DNA of 64,000 nt from UBA8106 sp964569695 (GCA_964569695.1 CAZMUA010000006.1:62001-126000); one strand, 5' to 3'. Positions 1 to 9,455 are shown, numbered from the stretch's first letter. Notes: generated by a model not told the origin, from the sequence alone. Translations and numbers: made by a program.

Positions 1-290
1 TCTTGAATCGGAATTCAGACATAAGAAAGCTACTGGAAACTGGTGTGTTTGCCGAGATTTATATACCGGCCCTTCAAGCGAAAGAACTTGCCTTGGGTTT
101 GGGTTCTCACACGGTTAAATTAGGTCCCAACCGTCAAGTAGTAGTGACATTAGCTGTGAAGTCACTTGTCAGGTCTGCTTGGTTGTTAGATTGGTATGGA
201 GATTTAGGTAATCGCCCATTAATCCAAGAAGCCTATTCAGTGTTTGATGCGGCTGTTAGTGATTTACGAGCTGCGTATGAAATTCCGTAG
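1..290 (+). CDS. Unknown protein, C-terminal part (5'-truncated by window edge)
   Basis: The reading frame is open to the first base of the window and ends at a TAG at 288-290, so this is probably the last ~95 residues of a longer protein; a TTG at position 3 could start it but no ribosome binding site is visible because upstream sequence is missing. The fragment is soluble in character, with alternating hydrophobic and charged helices and no signal peptide or membrane segment. I do not recognise the family. The gene 331-1596 follows on the same strand after 40 bases, so the two could be co-transcribed. Confidence 0.5.
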   Translation, partial: LNRNSDIRKLLETGVFAEIYIPALQAKELALGLGSHTVKLGPNRQVVVTLAVKSLVRSAWLLDWYGDLGNRPLIQEAYSVFDAAVSDLRAAYEIP

Positions 291-330
291 TCCAAGTATC
301 AACCCAGAATGATTTACGCGTAAGCGAATC

Positions 331-1596
331 ATGACGACACTTTACCGAATAGTCGGCCTCCTCATAGTCGGCCTCCTCTTACTTGTTGTTGCGGTGTCTA
401 ATCTCCGCGCGCACAAACCGATCTCGTCAAAATATACTTATGGTGAAGACGTTTACCCCATTTTTCTGGAGCACTGTGGTTCCTGTCATTCGGAAAATGG
501 CGTTGGCCCTATGTCGCTACTCACCTATCAAGACGCCTATCCTTGGGCGCAATCAATTAAGGAAGAAATTGTCAATTTAAGTATGCCGCCATGGCCTGCG
601 GAAGAGGGATTTGGCGCGTTTAAGCATCGCAGTTCGCTTACAGCTCATGAGCTCGATGTGCTGGTGGATTGGTCGAATGGCGGGACGCCGGAGGGTGTTA
701 AGTTGAACAATCTCGAACCAGCGTCCATTGAGGCGACGTGGAGCCTTGGAGAACCGTCCCTTGTACTGGAGATACCAGAGAATTTCTCAATGGATCCTGC
801 GACCAGTGAAACCGTTCGCTACTTTGTGCTAAATGGAGAACGCCAAGCCGAACGTTGGGTGACTGCCGTCGATGTGCGACCAGGTAACGCATCCATTGTC
901 CGATCGGTGCAAGTTTATGTTGATACAACCGATCGTTCGAGAAGACTGGATGCTCAGGATGAGGTTCCAGGTTTTATCATGGCTGAGTTTGAACCTGGCT
1001 TTCGGATTGAACAGATAATTGGTATTTGGGTGGCTGGTCAAAGTTCGATTCAAACCGATCCCGGGTTAGCCTACTATCTTCCACCTGGTTCGGACCTTGT
1101 AGCTCGTATTCATTACAAGAAGACTTGGCTTGATGAAGGTCTTAGTGTTGAAGACCGAACTGCTGTAGGAGTGTACTTTTCTGAAGCGTCTGACCTGACA
1201 CCCATTAAATCGTTAACCGTTGGTGGTTCAGAAGTGACCGATGGGACATCCGGAATGTTTGTAACATACGAACAAATGATTGATGAATCCGTCGAGCTTC
1301 TATCACTGATACCGGAGATTGACGGTTCACCCTTATTTGTACAGCTTGAGGCGATATTGCCAACTGGAGAACGTACGCCAATCGTCCGATTAGCGCAACC
1401 AAGACCAGCATGGCGAACACGGCACTGGCTCAAAAGCCCGCTTCAGTTACCATCTGGCACCCGGCTCAATGTCTCAGCGATATACCCAAATATTTTCGCT
1501 GCCGACAATAAATCTAGTTTGCGATTTAATATGGATGTCGTGCCGGAAACAGAATTCAACCTTGCACGCAACAATCACGTCCTAGGCGCACACTGA
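331..1596 (+). CDS. Membrane-anchored monohaem cytochrome c-like protein
   Basis: 421 residues. An N-terminal hydrophobic segment (about residues 7-25) should act as an uncleaved anchor or signal, leaving the rest in the periplasm. One haem-binding CXXCH motif (C49-G-S-C52-H53) is followed by methionines at 61 and 85 that could be the sixth haem ligand. The long C-terminal beta-rich part (about 150-420) resembles proteins in which a cytochrome c domain precedes a copper type II ascorbate-dependent monooxygenase-like domain; I see no unambiguous copper-ligand set, so that part is inference. Role probably in periplasmic electron transfer. It is the only c-type cytochrome seen in the window, hence a possible acceptor for the GMC dehydrogenases further right, although it is not adjacent to them. 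Confidence 0.75.
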   Translation: MTTLYRIVGLLIVGLLLLVVAVSNLRAHKPISSKYTYGEDVYPIFLEHCGSCHSENGVGPMSLLTYQDAYPWAQSIKEEIVNLSMPPWPAEEGFGAFKHRSSLTAHELDVLVDWSNGGTPEGVKLNNLEPASIEATWSLGEPSLVLEIPENFSMDPATSETVRYFVLNGERQAERWVTAVDVRPGNASIVRSVQVYVDTTDRSRRLDAQDEVPGFIMAEFEPGFRIEQIIGIWVAGQSSIQTDPGLAYYLPPGSDLVARIHYKKTWLDEGLSVEDRTAVGVYFSEASDLTPIKSLTVGGSEVTDGTSGMFVTYEQMIDESVELLSLIPEIDGSPLFVQLEAILPTGERTPIVRLAQPRPAWRTRHWLKSPLQLPSGTRLNVSAIYPNIFAADNKSSLRFNMDVVPETEFNLARNNHVLGAH

Positions 1597-1598
1597 TT

Positions 1599-2654
1599 TC
1601 ACAACTGTTTAAAACTTGACGGCGATAAGACGAGCTCGATTGCCTGAGCGAGCAGGCTTCGCTTTTGTTCAATATTGCAATTAAGTGGCAGTTGTGCCAC
1701 GCCGATAATTCTTCGCATGATTTCAACCCCCGCAAATTGCAGGATTTTGTGTTGCTGAGCCGTCGATAGAGTCTGAGCTGTGTGTTCCGCATATTGATTG
1801 AGGACTAGCTCCGCAAGGGATGTCGTATGTCGACCAAGGAAAAGATGGGCGATCATTACACCAAGATCAAATTCAGAGAAACCCAGGAAACAGAATTCTG
1901 GATCAATGATCTTTGGCCCTCGGGTTGTGTGCAGCCAGCTTCCTGGATAAAAATCTCCGTGAATGAGAGTTTTCCCATCTTGGAGATAAAGGTCGCCGAG
2001 GGTTTGCACCGCTTGGACATAACGACCCTGCTGTTGAATTCTCAGGGCTTCCTTCTTTAGTCCAGGAGTGATCGCATCTAAATCATTCGCATTCTCTTTT
2101 TGAAGCGGTAAAACAAAAATGTGAAGATGATTCAGGTCACGCATTACCCGATTCGTAAATTCAGAAGCTTCAGAGACCTTTACCTGATGCAAGCTGGACA
2201 AATACTGAACCAGTCGAAGAAGATCGGTCTCGGCCAAAGTATCCTCTTGATAAATACTTGTGTAATCTCTCCCTGCTCCAAGGTCCTCGAGCATTAGCAT
2301 TCTTGCGTTGGTATCTACAGCAAAGAGTTTAGGCATTTGTTCTTGGAGCGCTGGGTATGGTTTTACGGCTGTATAGAATGCTGCTTCCACCAATGCACGG
2401 TCAGAAGGAGCTTTGATCTGATCGTACTTTTCGACCCACGGTCTGGCTTGTTTTAAAATCACGGTCCGCGCAGAAGTTTTCAGCCGAAGGAGATAGTTCA
2501 TATTTCCATCGCCAGGCGTTTCGACGTGAAGAATGTTTTCTTTTTTTGATAACCAACCCAGTTCATGCAGGTAGTTAAGTAATTCCGGTTGATTTTCTGC
2601 ATCCATAAAAAATCGATCCGGATGTTTAGCCAGAAACTTGGTTCGTTTACTCAT
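1599..2654 (-). CDS. Methylthioribose kinase-like phosphotransferase (APH fold)
   Basis: 351 residues of the aminoglycoside-phosphotransferase/choline-kinase fold. Visible: a nucleotide-loop motif GDGNMNY at 48-54, a lysine in an ILKQA strand at 68, the catalytic loop HGD at 232-234 and the metal-binding DPEF at 251-254 followed by FDLG. The GDGN...NY loop and HGD...DPEF spacing are those of S-methyl-5-thioribose kinase (MtnK), which phosphorylates methylthioribose in methionine salvage; usual MtnK length is nearer 400, so this is short. No other salvage gene (mtnA, mtnB) is nearby. It is divergent from threonine synthase, so an APH-type homoserine kinase role is an alternative. Start ATG; no strong Shine-Dalgarno. 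A 7-bp inverted repeat lies just upstream. Confidence 0.6.
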   Translation of the reverse strand: MSKRTKFLAKHPDRFFMDAENQPELLNYLHELGWLSKKENILHVETPGDGNMNYLLRLKTSARTVILKQARPWVEKYDQIKAPSDRALVEAAFYTAVKPYPALQEQMPKLFAVDTNARMLMLEDLGAGRDYTSIYQEDTLAETDLLRLVQYLSSLHQVKVSEASEFTNRVMRDLNHLHIFVLPLQKENANDLDAITPGLKKEALRIQQQGRYVQAVQTLGDLYLQDGKTLIHGDFYPGSWLHTTRGPKIIDPEFCFLGFSEFDLGVMIAHLFLGRHTTSLAELVLNQYAEHTAQTLSTAQQHKILQFAGVEIMRRIIGVAQLPLNCNIEQKRSLLAQAIELVLSPSSFKQL

Positions 2655-2674
2655 GGATTAACTTTCGTAATTCA

Positions 2675-2700
2675 GCCTGTATTTAGTTGGTATTACAGGC
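2675..2700. repeat. Perfect 7-bp inverted repeat in the kinase/thrC divergent region
   Basis: GCCTGTA (2675-2681) and TACAGGC (2694-2700) are exact reverse complements separated by 12 bases. The repeat begins 21 bases upstream of the kinase start codon, so it could be an operator half-site pair or a leader hairpin. There is no T-run, so it is not a terminator. The rest of the 185-base gap up to 2840 holds no convincing promoter. Confidence 0.3.
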
Positions 2701-2839
2701 CAGAACAATAGCTGTAATTCGAATCGCAGAGATCTCAGCTTCTCGATACAATAGTGAGTGTAATTGCAAAAAAGGCCAAGCAGCTGATTTACGAATTTTA
2801 AGACTAGCAGAAAATATTGTATTTTTACCGGTAACTCAT

Positions 2840-4171
2840 ATGGCATACGAGGCTGTTTTTCGTTGCATTGCAGGGTGTCCTGGGCACCACTCATTAAGAA
2901 AAGCAATGTATCGCTGTCCTTCATGCGGTGACCTGCTTGAGGTTGCACACGACGTAGAAGCTCTAAAGAGCTGTTCCGCAGCTCAATGGATGGAGTTGTT
3001 CGATCAGCGATATAAACGGACTCAATGGCCCTATGGTTCCGCTGTATGGGGCAAGAAAGAATGGGTGTGTCCCGAAATCGATGACGACAATATTGTTTCC
3101 ATGGATGAAGGCGGGACAAATTTATTGTGGGCTGAACGATTTGGCCGAGAAATTGGTATCGATGATCTTTGGATTAAACTTTGTGGAAATTCTCACACCG
3201 GGTCATTCAAAGACCTTGGGATGACAGTGCTTGTATCCGTTGTTCGGCAAATGATTGCAGATGGACAACGAATTCAAGCCGTAGCGTGTGCCTCGACTGG
3301 GGACACTTCTGCCTCTCTTGCCGCTTATGCCGCAGCTGCCGGAATCCCGGCTATTGTCATTCTTCCGCATGGAAAAGTATCAGTTGCACAGTTGATTCAA
3401 CCGCTGGCAAATGGGGCGACCGTGTTCGAACTGGATACAGATTTTGATGGCTGTATGTCCATTGTTCAGCGGTTGGCAAGTGAAGAACGAATTTATCTTG
3501 CCAATTCGATGAATAGTCTCAGGTTGGAAGGGCAAAAGACAGTCTCCATTGAAATTGTCCAACAGTTCGACTGGCAAATGCCAGACGTAATGGTTATTCC
3601 AGGTGGTAATTTAGGCAATGTCAGCGCCCTAGGTGCAGGTTTAGATATGATGGAAAATTTGGGTCTGACTACTACTCGACCACAAATTGTGGTGGCGCAG
3701 GCTGCAGCCGCGAACCCGTTATACCTGGCTTACCAGAATGATTGGAATTTTGAGGCAGTTGTTGCTCAGGCAACTCAGGCTTCGGCGATTCAAATTGGTA
3801 ATCCTGTATCCATCCGGAAAGCTATTAAAGCATTAAAGAAATATGACGGCATCGTAGAGCAGGCAACAGAATCCGAACTTGCCGATGCCGCTGCACAAGC
3901 TGATCGCACAGGCATGTTTAATTGTCCGCACACTGGAGTCGCCCTTGCCGTGTTAATGAAATTAGTACGACGAGGTGACATTCCTAAATCGGCGCGGGTA
4001 GTCGTGATTTCTACTGCAAATGGTTTAAAGTTTATTGATTTCAAACGGGGTTATCACACAGGGAATCTTCCAAGCATCAAGCCCGCCTATGCGCAACAAC
4101 CCGTCCAACTCCCAAACGATTACAGTGCCGTGTGCGAAGCGGTTGATAGGTTATCAGGTGGGAAATCGTAA
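2840..4171 (+). CDS. thrC: Threonine synthase
   Basis: PLP enzyme converting O-phosphohomoserine to threonine. From the ATG at 2840 the protein is 443 residues; the frame is open further up to a TTG at 2687, but that stretch carries no conserved sequence and the family begins at the zinc-ribbon-like segment, so I chose 2840. A cysteine set C9, C13, C26, C29 forms the N-terminal ribbon typical of this threonine synthase subfamily. The PLP lysine is K124 in SHTGSFKDLG, and a glycine-rich phosphate-binding loop follows (PGGNLGN). It converges with ilvA, whose stop codon is 5 bases away: synthesis and deamination of threonine sit tail to tail. Confidence 0.93.
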   Translation: MAYEAVFRCIAGCPGHHSLRKAMYRCPSCGDLLEVAHDVEALKSCSAAQWMELFDQRYKRTQWPYGSAVWGKKEWVCPEIDDDNIVSMDEGGTNLLWAERFGREIGIDDLWIKLCGNSHTGSFKDLGMTVLVSVVRQMIADGQRIQAVACASTGDTSASLAAYAAAAGIPAIVILPHGKVSVAQLIQPLANGATVFELDTDFDGCMSIVQRLASEERIYLANSMNSLRLEGQKTVSIEIVQQFDWQMPDVMVIPGGNLGNVSALGAGLDMMENLGLTTTRPQIVVAQAAAANPLYLAYQNDWNFEAVVAQATQASAIQIGNPVSIRKAIKALKKYDGIVEQATESELADAAAQADRTGMFNCPHTGVALAVLMKLVRRGDIPKSARVVVISTANGLKFIDFKRGYHTGNLPSIKPAYAQQPVQLPNDYSAVCEAVDRLSGGKS

Positions 4172-4176
4172 TCCCG

Positions 4177-5727
4177 CTAAGACAGAAACAGATCGTAGGC
4201 AGAGCTTTCCAATTCAAGTTTATACGGGTAGCCAAGCTGCTCAAGAAATGCCGTGAACTGGGCCCGGTCAGTTTCAGGTATTTCAAACCCTGCTAGTACT
4301 CGACCGAAATCAGCGCCATGATTGCGGTAATGAAAAAGGCTGATATTCCAACGGTCGCCGAGGGCATCAAGAAAGTGCATGAGTGCCCCTGGGCGTTCTG
4401 GGAATTCAAAACGACACAGTAGCTCATGTTGAGTATCTGCAGCATGCCCTCCCACCATATGGCGAACGTGTAGCTTTGCCACTTCGCTTCCAGATAGGTC
4501 GACGGTTTTGTATCCGAGCTCGTTTAACGAGCTTGAAAGTTTGGCGGCATCGTCTTTTGAAGCTGTGCCAATACCCACAAAAATGTGAGCCTGGTCTCGT
4601 TGGCTTAACCGATAATTAAATTCGGTAATTATCCGACGTCCAATCGCTGAACAAAATTCTCGAAAGGCGCCTGGTCGTTCAGGAATGGTGACTCCAAGAA
4701 CGGTTTCGCGAGCTTCTCCAAGCTCTGCTCTCTCCGCAACAAAGCGCAGGCGATCGAAATTCATGTTGGCGCCACTAAGTAGAGCGACCAAGTGCTTATC
4801 TCGAATAATTTCTCTCTCGATGTAAGATTTCAGACCAGCCACAGCAAGCGCACCAGCAGGCTCCATGATAGTGCGAGTCTCGTCAAAAATATCTTTGAGA
4901 GCTGCACATATTTCATCATTGGTGACTCGAACTACTTCGTCGACCGTGGCCTGCGCGATGGGCATCGTGTATTCCCCCACCTCTCGGACCGCAACGCCGT
5001 CAGCAAAAATCCCTACTTGGTCTAACTGGATTCTTCGACCGGCTTCAAGGGATTTATACATCGCATCCGCTTCGAACGGTTCTACTCCAATCATTCGGAC
5101 AGCTGGATTCAACGCTTTGATAAATCCAGCAATTCCTGCGATCAGGCCGCCACCGCCCACGGGAACAAAGACTGCGTCAAGTTGACCGCGGCTTTGTCTA
5201 AGAATTTCATCTCCGATGGTTCCTTGTCCCGCGACTACCAAAGGATCGTCGAATGGGTGAACAAAAATCAGACCAGTCTTACGCGCGAGATTCTCACATC
5301 GCCCCATTGCGTCGGCGAATGAGTCGCCTTCAAGCACTACTTCCGCACCCATCGCCCGGACGGCCTCAGTTTTAATAGCGGCCGTGGTTTGAGGCATGAC
5401 GATAATCGCTCGCAGTCCTAAACGTTCGGCAGCAAAGGCTACGCCTTGAGCATGATTACCGGCACTTGCTGTGATGACTCCTTTTTTTTGATCTTGTGGA
5501 GATAATTGAGCGATTTTGTTGTAGGCTCCTCGAATTTTGAAGCTAAAAATTGGCTGCAAATCTTCCCGTTTTAACTTGATATTGTTTCGCAGGCGACGTG
5601 ATAATTTATTTGCCGGATCCAGAGGGGTCTCTTTTGACACTTCGTAGACGCGACTGGTCAAAACTTGCCGGACTAAAGAGTCAAGGTTTGGGGAAACAGC
5701 GTCCTTAGTCATTATTGAATCTGACAT
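4177..5727 (-). CDS. ilvA: Threonine ammonia-lyase, biosynthetic
   Basis: 516 residues, the length of biosynthetic IlvA. It deaminates threonine to 2-oxobutanoate, the first step to isoleucine. The PLP lysine is K64 in FSFKIRGAYNK, with the SAGNHAQG substrate loop and a GGGGLIAG phosphate-binding loop behind it. Residues about 335-410 and 430-505 form the two ACT-like regulatory regions that give isoleucine inhibition and valine activation in the biosynthetic class (the catabolic TdcB lacks them). A good promoter lies upstream (5783-5810). Confidence 0.95.
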   Translation of the reverse strand: MSDSIMTKDAVSPNLDSLVRQVLTSRVYEVSKETPLDPANKLSRRLRNNIKLKREDLQPIFSFKIRGAYNKIAQLSPQDQKKGVITASAGNHAQGVAFAAERLGLRAIIVMPQTTAAIKTEAVRAMGAEVVLEGDSFADAMGRCENLARKTGLIFVHPFDDPLVVAGQGTIGDEILRQSRGQLDAVFVPVGGGGLIAGIAGFIKALNPAVRMIGVEPFEADAMYKSLEAGRRIQLDQVGIFADGVAVREVGEYTMPIAQATVDEVVRVTNDEICAALKDIFDETRTIMEPAGALAVAGLKSYIEREIIRDKHLVALLSGANMNFDRLRFVAERAELGEARETVLGVTIPERPGAFREFCSAIGRRIITEFNYRLSQRDQAHIFVGIGTASKDDAAKLSSSLNELGYKTVDLSGSEVAKLHVRHMVGGHAADTQHELLCRFEFPERPGALMHFLDALGDRWNISLFHYRNHGADFGRVLAGFEIPETDRAQFTAFLEQLGYPYKLELESSAYDLFLS

Positions 5728-5782
5728 GATGAAGAAGATAAGAGCGTAGGTATTTCAAGGTTAACTACATTGTTACCTTTTG

Positions 5783-5810
5783 ATAGTACTTGTGTTCAGA
5801 GTCTTGTCAA
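5783..5810 (-). promoter_or_regulatory. Sigma-70-type promoter of ilvA
   Basis: On the minus strand TTGACA (5805-5810) is followed after 16 bases by TACTAT (5783-5788). The -35 box is perfect and the -10 box matches 4 of 6. Predicted transcript start is near 5776, giving a leader of about 50 bases before the ilvA ATG at 5727. I see no leader peptide with isoleucine codons or an attenuator in that leader. Confidence 0.6.
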
Positions 5811-5947
5811 CACAACTAACCATTTCATGCCTTTGAGCTCCAATCAGACAACAGAATGACTGGGTTCAGATTTCTCACAAAGTGGCTCGATGGTATGCTC
5901 CTGCGGTGTATTGCTGAAAATAAGGTCTCAGTCGATTCAGTGGCATT

Positions 5948-8308
5948 ATGTCATCTAAATTTCTAACGCAATTTACCCGTCGGGGGTTCCTTGAGGCCAG
6001 CGCAGGAACGATGCTAAGCAGTTTCTGCGCGGAAGCTCCAGCTGGGCCTGCGTGGAATAATCTACGTTTTGTTCATTATCCCGAGCCTGGAGCAGTGATT
6101 CGCAATGCATTAGATGATGTTGCGTCCTTACTGGAACGCGGGGGAATTCAAAAACCTCTAGGGGTTCAGGCTGATGGAGCTTGGACGGCGAATGATGTGG
6201 TAGTCGCTTCGTCTCTGGAGAGTGCTGTTCTTCCACCGGAATGGAAATGTGTAACGGATAAGCCCGGCGCATTTCGTTTGTTGGTTCCTCGCGAAGGGCC
6301 CGGCTTAATTATTGCCGGTGCCGACCCAGAAGGAACCAGGAATGGACTTTACGCTTGGCTTGAGACAAACGGTTTTGCTTTTTTTCGGGATGGCGAGCAC
6401 GTTCCGAGAATTTCGTCGCAAAAATCTGTTGCACCAGTCGAAGGAGAGGTAAGTCCAGATTTTCGTTGGCGTGGTGACATGATCTGGGATAACTATCTTG
6501 GACCTAGGCGGTACTGTGCTGCAACCTGGGACATCGCCGAATGGGAACGAGCGTTACTATTCATGGCGCGAAACGGTCTCAACTTCCTTGAATTCTATTT
6601 ACCTCTCGAAGGCGTTTTTCTGAGATCGTTCCCAGAGGCTACAACCCTGAAGGATGGAGTCTTATGGGAAACTGAATACAAAGAAAAGTTGACTCGCTAC
6701 GTACTTTCGCGAGGTCGAGACCTTGGTATTCAGTTTATGTATGTGCTTACGTACGGCGCGTTTCCTGAGCCTGTTCGGGCATTGTTTCCCGAGTTGGAAT
6801 GGGCGAATGGGTTTTTGTGTGGCCATCAGCCACAGCTTGAAAGCTTTACGCGCAAGATTTGGTCAAATCTTATCGAGACCTTCGGCACTGACAACTTGTA
6901 CGCCATTCGACATCGCGGCGAAGAAGGTCAATCTTATAGCGATCCTTGTCGATCAATTACAAAGTCTGATGGCTACAATCAAGGCATAGAATTGCTTCAG
7001 ACAATCGACCCGAACGCTAGAGTGACAGTTTGGACGTGGGGTGAAACACTCCCCGACCTGTTCGCGAGCCTGCCACCCAACGTTAAAGCGGCTCATATCC
7101 GACACGGCATGGGCGGACTATTTACCGATCGTGGTGTAGGACTAGAGCAAGCTGATGGCAAACCAAATCTCCCACCACGACAGCAGTGGCTCGCTGGCCA
7201 ATTTACGGTGTTCGGAGGCAACGAAACACTTTTACAGACAGCATGGAGTGATGCTAATTCACTCGCTCGTGATGCCCGTGCTGCGGTAGTTGATTCGACT
7301 TGCGAGGGATATTTTCAATGGCCCGAATGGTCAAACACCTCACCGTGGGTTTCACACGTCATTCGGTCGCTTGCTTGGAAACCGATGACGTTTCGAGGAG
7401 ATTCAGAGTTACAGCGTTATGCTCGATTGCGGCATGGTGAACAGGCCGAAGGTTTTCTCGCCGGTTTTGCACCCCTTCTGAACGCAGGTAACGCAAAATT
7501 TGTAGCGACCCCACGCAAGCGACTCCTTGTCCCCTACTTTCTCTCGACGGATGAGCGGCAGCTTCTTGCAGCAGTGGCGAACGGATTACAAGTTATGTCG
7601 CAGAATTTGTCACGTTTCCCAAGCTCGCGACTTTTTCAACGGGACCTGCTTGACGTCTTGAGCTGGACAGCCGTACGCAAGGCTCAGGTTTTTGAGGTTG
7701 CTGCTTATCAGGCATTTCAGAAGGGTAATGAAGCAGACCTTGTGATGGCAATCGATTCTGCGAAAATGACGTGGTCCATCCTCCGTACAGTGTTGGCGCA
7801 GGCTCCTGAGCTTTCCATTATCGAAACAGCCCGTGCCGCGGTGAAAGCCGGACCGATTTCCAAGAATGCTTTGGATTCTTTCTGGACACTCGGTTGTGAT
7901 TTTTATAATGGTTATCCGTTGGTTCTATGCCCGGAAGCAATTGAACTTGTTTATCTTGAACAGGCTGGCAAGTTAGGCCAAACGCTCCTTTCGGCTATAC
8001 AAAACGGAAATACGGAGCCCCTGGAAAAACCCAGTTGGTTTTGGCACAACTTTTCAGATTCAACCTGGGGTGACACAGTAAGAGTATTACCAAGAGAGGA
8101 TGTGTTTCATTTCGAAAATTCGATGCGGAGCCGGTTAGCGGAAGCGTTGAGTTCGCCAAAACCCACAAAAATATTTGCTTTACCGAAAGAGGGTGAACTA
8201 GTCTCACCTGCGTCACCTTCCTTAATCGGCGATACGGTGCTGTCGGAAGCGGTGGAACAACTCGGAAGGATGGCGATCCCAGAGGCGCTTGAGAAGTCAA
8301 CTTTGTAA
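5948..8308 (+). CDS. Tat-exported TIM-barrel glycoside hydrolase-like protein
   Basis: 786 residues. A twin-arginine signal (T-R11-R12-G-F-L) implies folded export. Residues about 90-150 resemble the alpha/beta N-terminal domain that precedes the barrel in GH67/GH115/GH89 and DUF4838 proteins (a GLIIAGADPEGT segment). Residues about 170-480 look like a TIM barrel: RWRGDMIWDN, then W-ER--L-FMARNGLNFLEF, a layout like alpha-N-acetylglucosaminidase (GH89), ending in a helical C-terminal region. I cannot name the substrate or the catalytic acids. The next gene, 61 bases downstream on the same strand, is a glycosylasparaginase, which suggests work on glycoprotein or amino-sugar material. The alternative is an alpha-glucuronidase-like enzyme. 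Confidence 0.65.
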   Translation: MSSKFLTQFTRRGFLEASAGTMLSSFCAEAPAGPAWNNLRFVHYPEPGAVIRNALDDVASLLERGGIQKPLGVQADGAWTANDVVVASSLESAVLPPEWKCVTDKPGAFRLLVPREGPGLIIAGADPEGTRNGLYAWLETNGFAFFRDGEHVPRISSQKSVAPVEGEVSPDFRWRGDMIWDNYLGPRRYCAATWDIAEWERALLFMARNGLNFLEFYLPLEGVFLRSFPEATTLKDGVLWETEYKEKLTRYVLSRGRDLGIQFMYVLTYGAFPEPVRALFPELEWANGFLCGHQPQLESFTRKIWSNLIETFGTDNLYAIRHRGEEGQSYSDPCRSITKSDGYNQGIELLQTIDPNARVTVWTWGETLPDLFASLPPNVKAAHIRHGMGGLFTDRGVGLEQADGKPNLPPRQQWLAGQFTVFGGNETLLQTAWSDANSLARDARAAVVDSTCEGYFQWPEWSNTSPWVSHVIRSLAWKPMTFRGDSELQRYARLRHGEQAEGFLAGFAPLLNAGNAKFVATPRKRLLVPYFLSTDERQLLAAVANGLQVMSQNLSRFPSSRLFQRDLLDVLSWTAVRKAQVFEVAAYQAFQKGNEADLVMAIDSAKMTWSILRTVLAQAPELSIIETARAAVKAGPISKNALDSFWTLGCDFYNGYPLVLCPEAIELVYLEQAGKLGQTLLSAIQNGNTEPLEKPSWFWHNFSDSTWGDTVRVLPREDVFHFENSMRSRLAEALSSPKPTKIFALPKEGELVSPASPSLIGDTVLSEAVEQLGRMAIPEALEKSTL

Positions 8309-8369
8309 GACGATCCCGTAAGTGATGGCGGCTTTTAAAAGTGTGAATAGGTCTGCACAAGGAGGATGA

Positions 8370-9455
8370 ATGAATACACGCGATGTCACTCGTAGAGGAT
8401 TCCTTTCTGGATTAGCGGGCGCCGGACTTACGGCTCCGGTCTTAGGACGGTCTGCAACTGTAGGTGTCCAAGCGAACCCGAATAACTTCCCTCTCGTGGT
8501 TACTAGTAAGACGAATCGCTTTGTACGTGAAGAGATTACGACCACTGCCTACGACTTAATGCTGAATGGTGGATCGGCAATGGACGCTGCTGAGAAGGGC
8601 ACGAATATTTCTGAGAGTGATCCGAGAGATACCACGGTTGGTTACGGTGGCGATCCGAACGAAGACGGTTTTTTACAACTCGATGCATCGGTAATGAACG
8701 GGGCCGACAATAACAATATTGGCGCAGTTGCGGCGATTGAAAACATCAAAACTCCCTGCTCGGTGGCTCGTTTAGTCATGGAACGCACCGATCACTGGTT
8801 GCTTGCCGGACGCGGCGCCTTGCGATTCGCCAAAATGCATGGATTCAAGGAAGAAGACTTGCTCACCGACGAGGCGCGCCAGCATTGGCTAACCTGGAAA
8901 GAAACTTTGAGTAATCGAGACTATTATTTTCCACCACGCGATCCTTCAGAACCAGTGGGCGGCACCATCAATGTGCTGACGCTTGACAGAAACGGTGATA
9001 TCGCCGGTGTGACGAGCACAGTTGGCCACCATTTTAAACTGGTCGGTCGGGTTGGCGACTCCCCTATTATCGGCGCCGGTTTGTATGTAGATAACGCTGT
9101 AGGTGCAGCAGGTGCGACCGGACACGGTGAGGAATGTGTTAAGAACTGCGGAAGTTTTTTTGTTGTAGAACGCATGCGAGATGGCATGACGCCTCAGGAA
9201 GCTTGCGAAGCCCTGTGTCGGCGAGTTCTAGCACGGCATAATGGTCAGCCGATGTTTAATCTAAGAATGGTAGCCCTTGATAAATTGGGTCGTTACGGTC
9301 AGTGTTCACTGCGAGGTCTTGAGGCTGATGAAGAGGGTTCATTTCGAGGAAGCGGATACGCCGTGCATGATGGTCGGGGCCATCGTTTGGAGGAAGGAGT
9401 AGCTCTCTTGCCTGCAATGACGCAAGCGGAGTTGGGTGCGATACCATGGCGCTAA
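8370..9455 (+). CDS. N4-(beta-N-acetylglucosaminyl)-L-asparaginase (glycosylasparaginase), Tat-exported
   Basis: 361 residues of the Ntn-hydrolase fold. The family cleaves the GlcNAc-Asn bond left after N-glycan breakdown, after the precursor splits itself just before a threonine. Here that residue should be T199 in PVGG-T-INVL. Downstream the substrate-binding segment GRVGDSPI--AG-Y-DN and ATG-GE are conserved. The N-terminal T-R8-R9-G-F-L motif is a Tat signal, as is common for bacterial members. A strong Shine-Dalgarno (GGAGGATGA) fixes the ATG at 8370. It is co-directional with the hydrolase before it and the GMC dehydrogenase after it, probably one operon. Confidence 0.88.
   Translation: MNTRDVTRRGFLSGLAGAGLTAPVLGRSATVGVQANPNNFPLVVTSKTNRFVREEITTTAYDLMLNGGSAMDAAEKGTNISESDPRDTTVGYGGDPNEDGFLQLDASVMNGADNNNIGAVAAIENIKTPCSVARLVMERTDHWLLAGRGALRFAKMHGFKEEDLLTDEARQHWLTWKETLSNRDYYFPPRDPSEPVGGTINVLTLDRNGDIAGVTSTVGHHFKLVGRVGDSPIIGAGLYVDNAVGAAGATGHGEECVKNCGSFFVVERMRDGMTPQEACEALCRRVLARHNGQPMFNLRMVALDKLGRYGQCSLRGLEADEEGSFRGSGYAVHDGRGHRLEEGVALLPAMTQAELGAIPWR

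Noticed and set aside
2687..2839. 51-residue N-terminal extension of threonine synthase
   Set aside because: The TTG at 2687 has no ribosome binding site and the extra sequence is not part of the family; the zinc-ribbon start at 2840 is.
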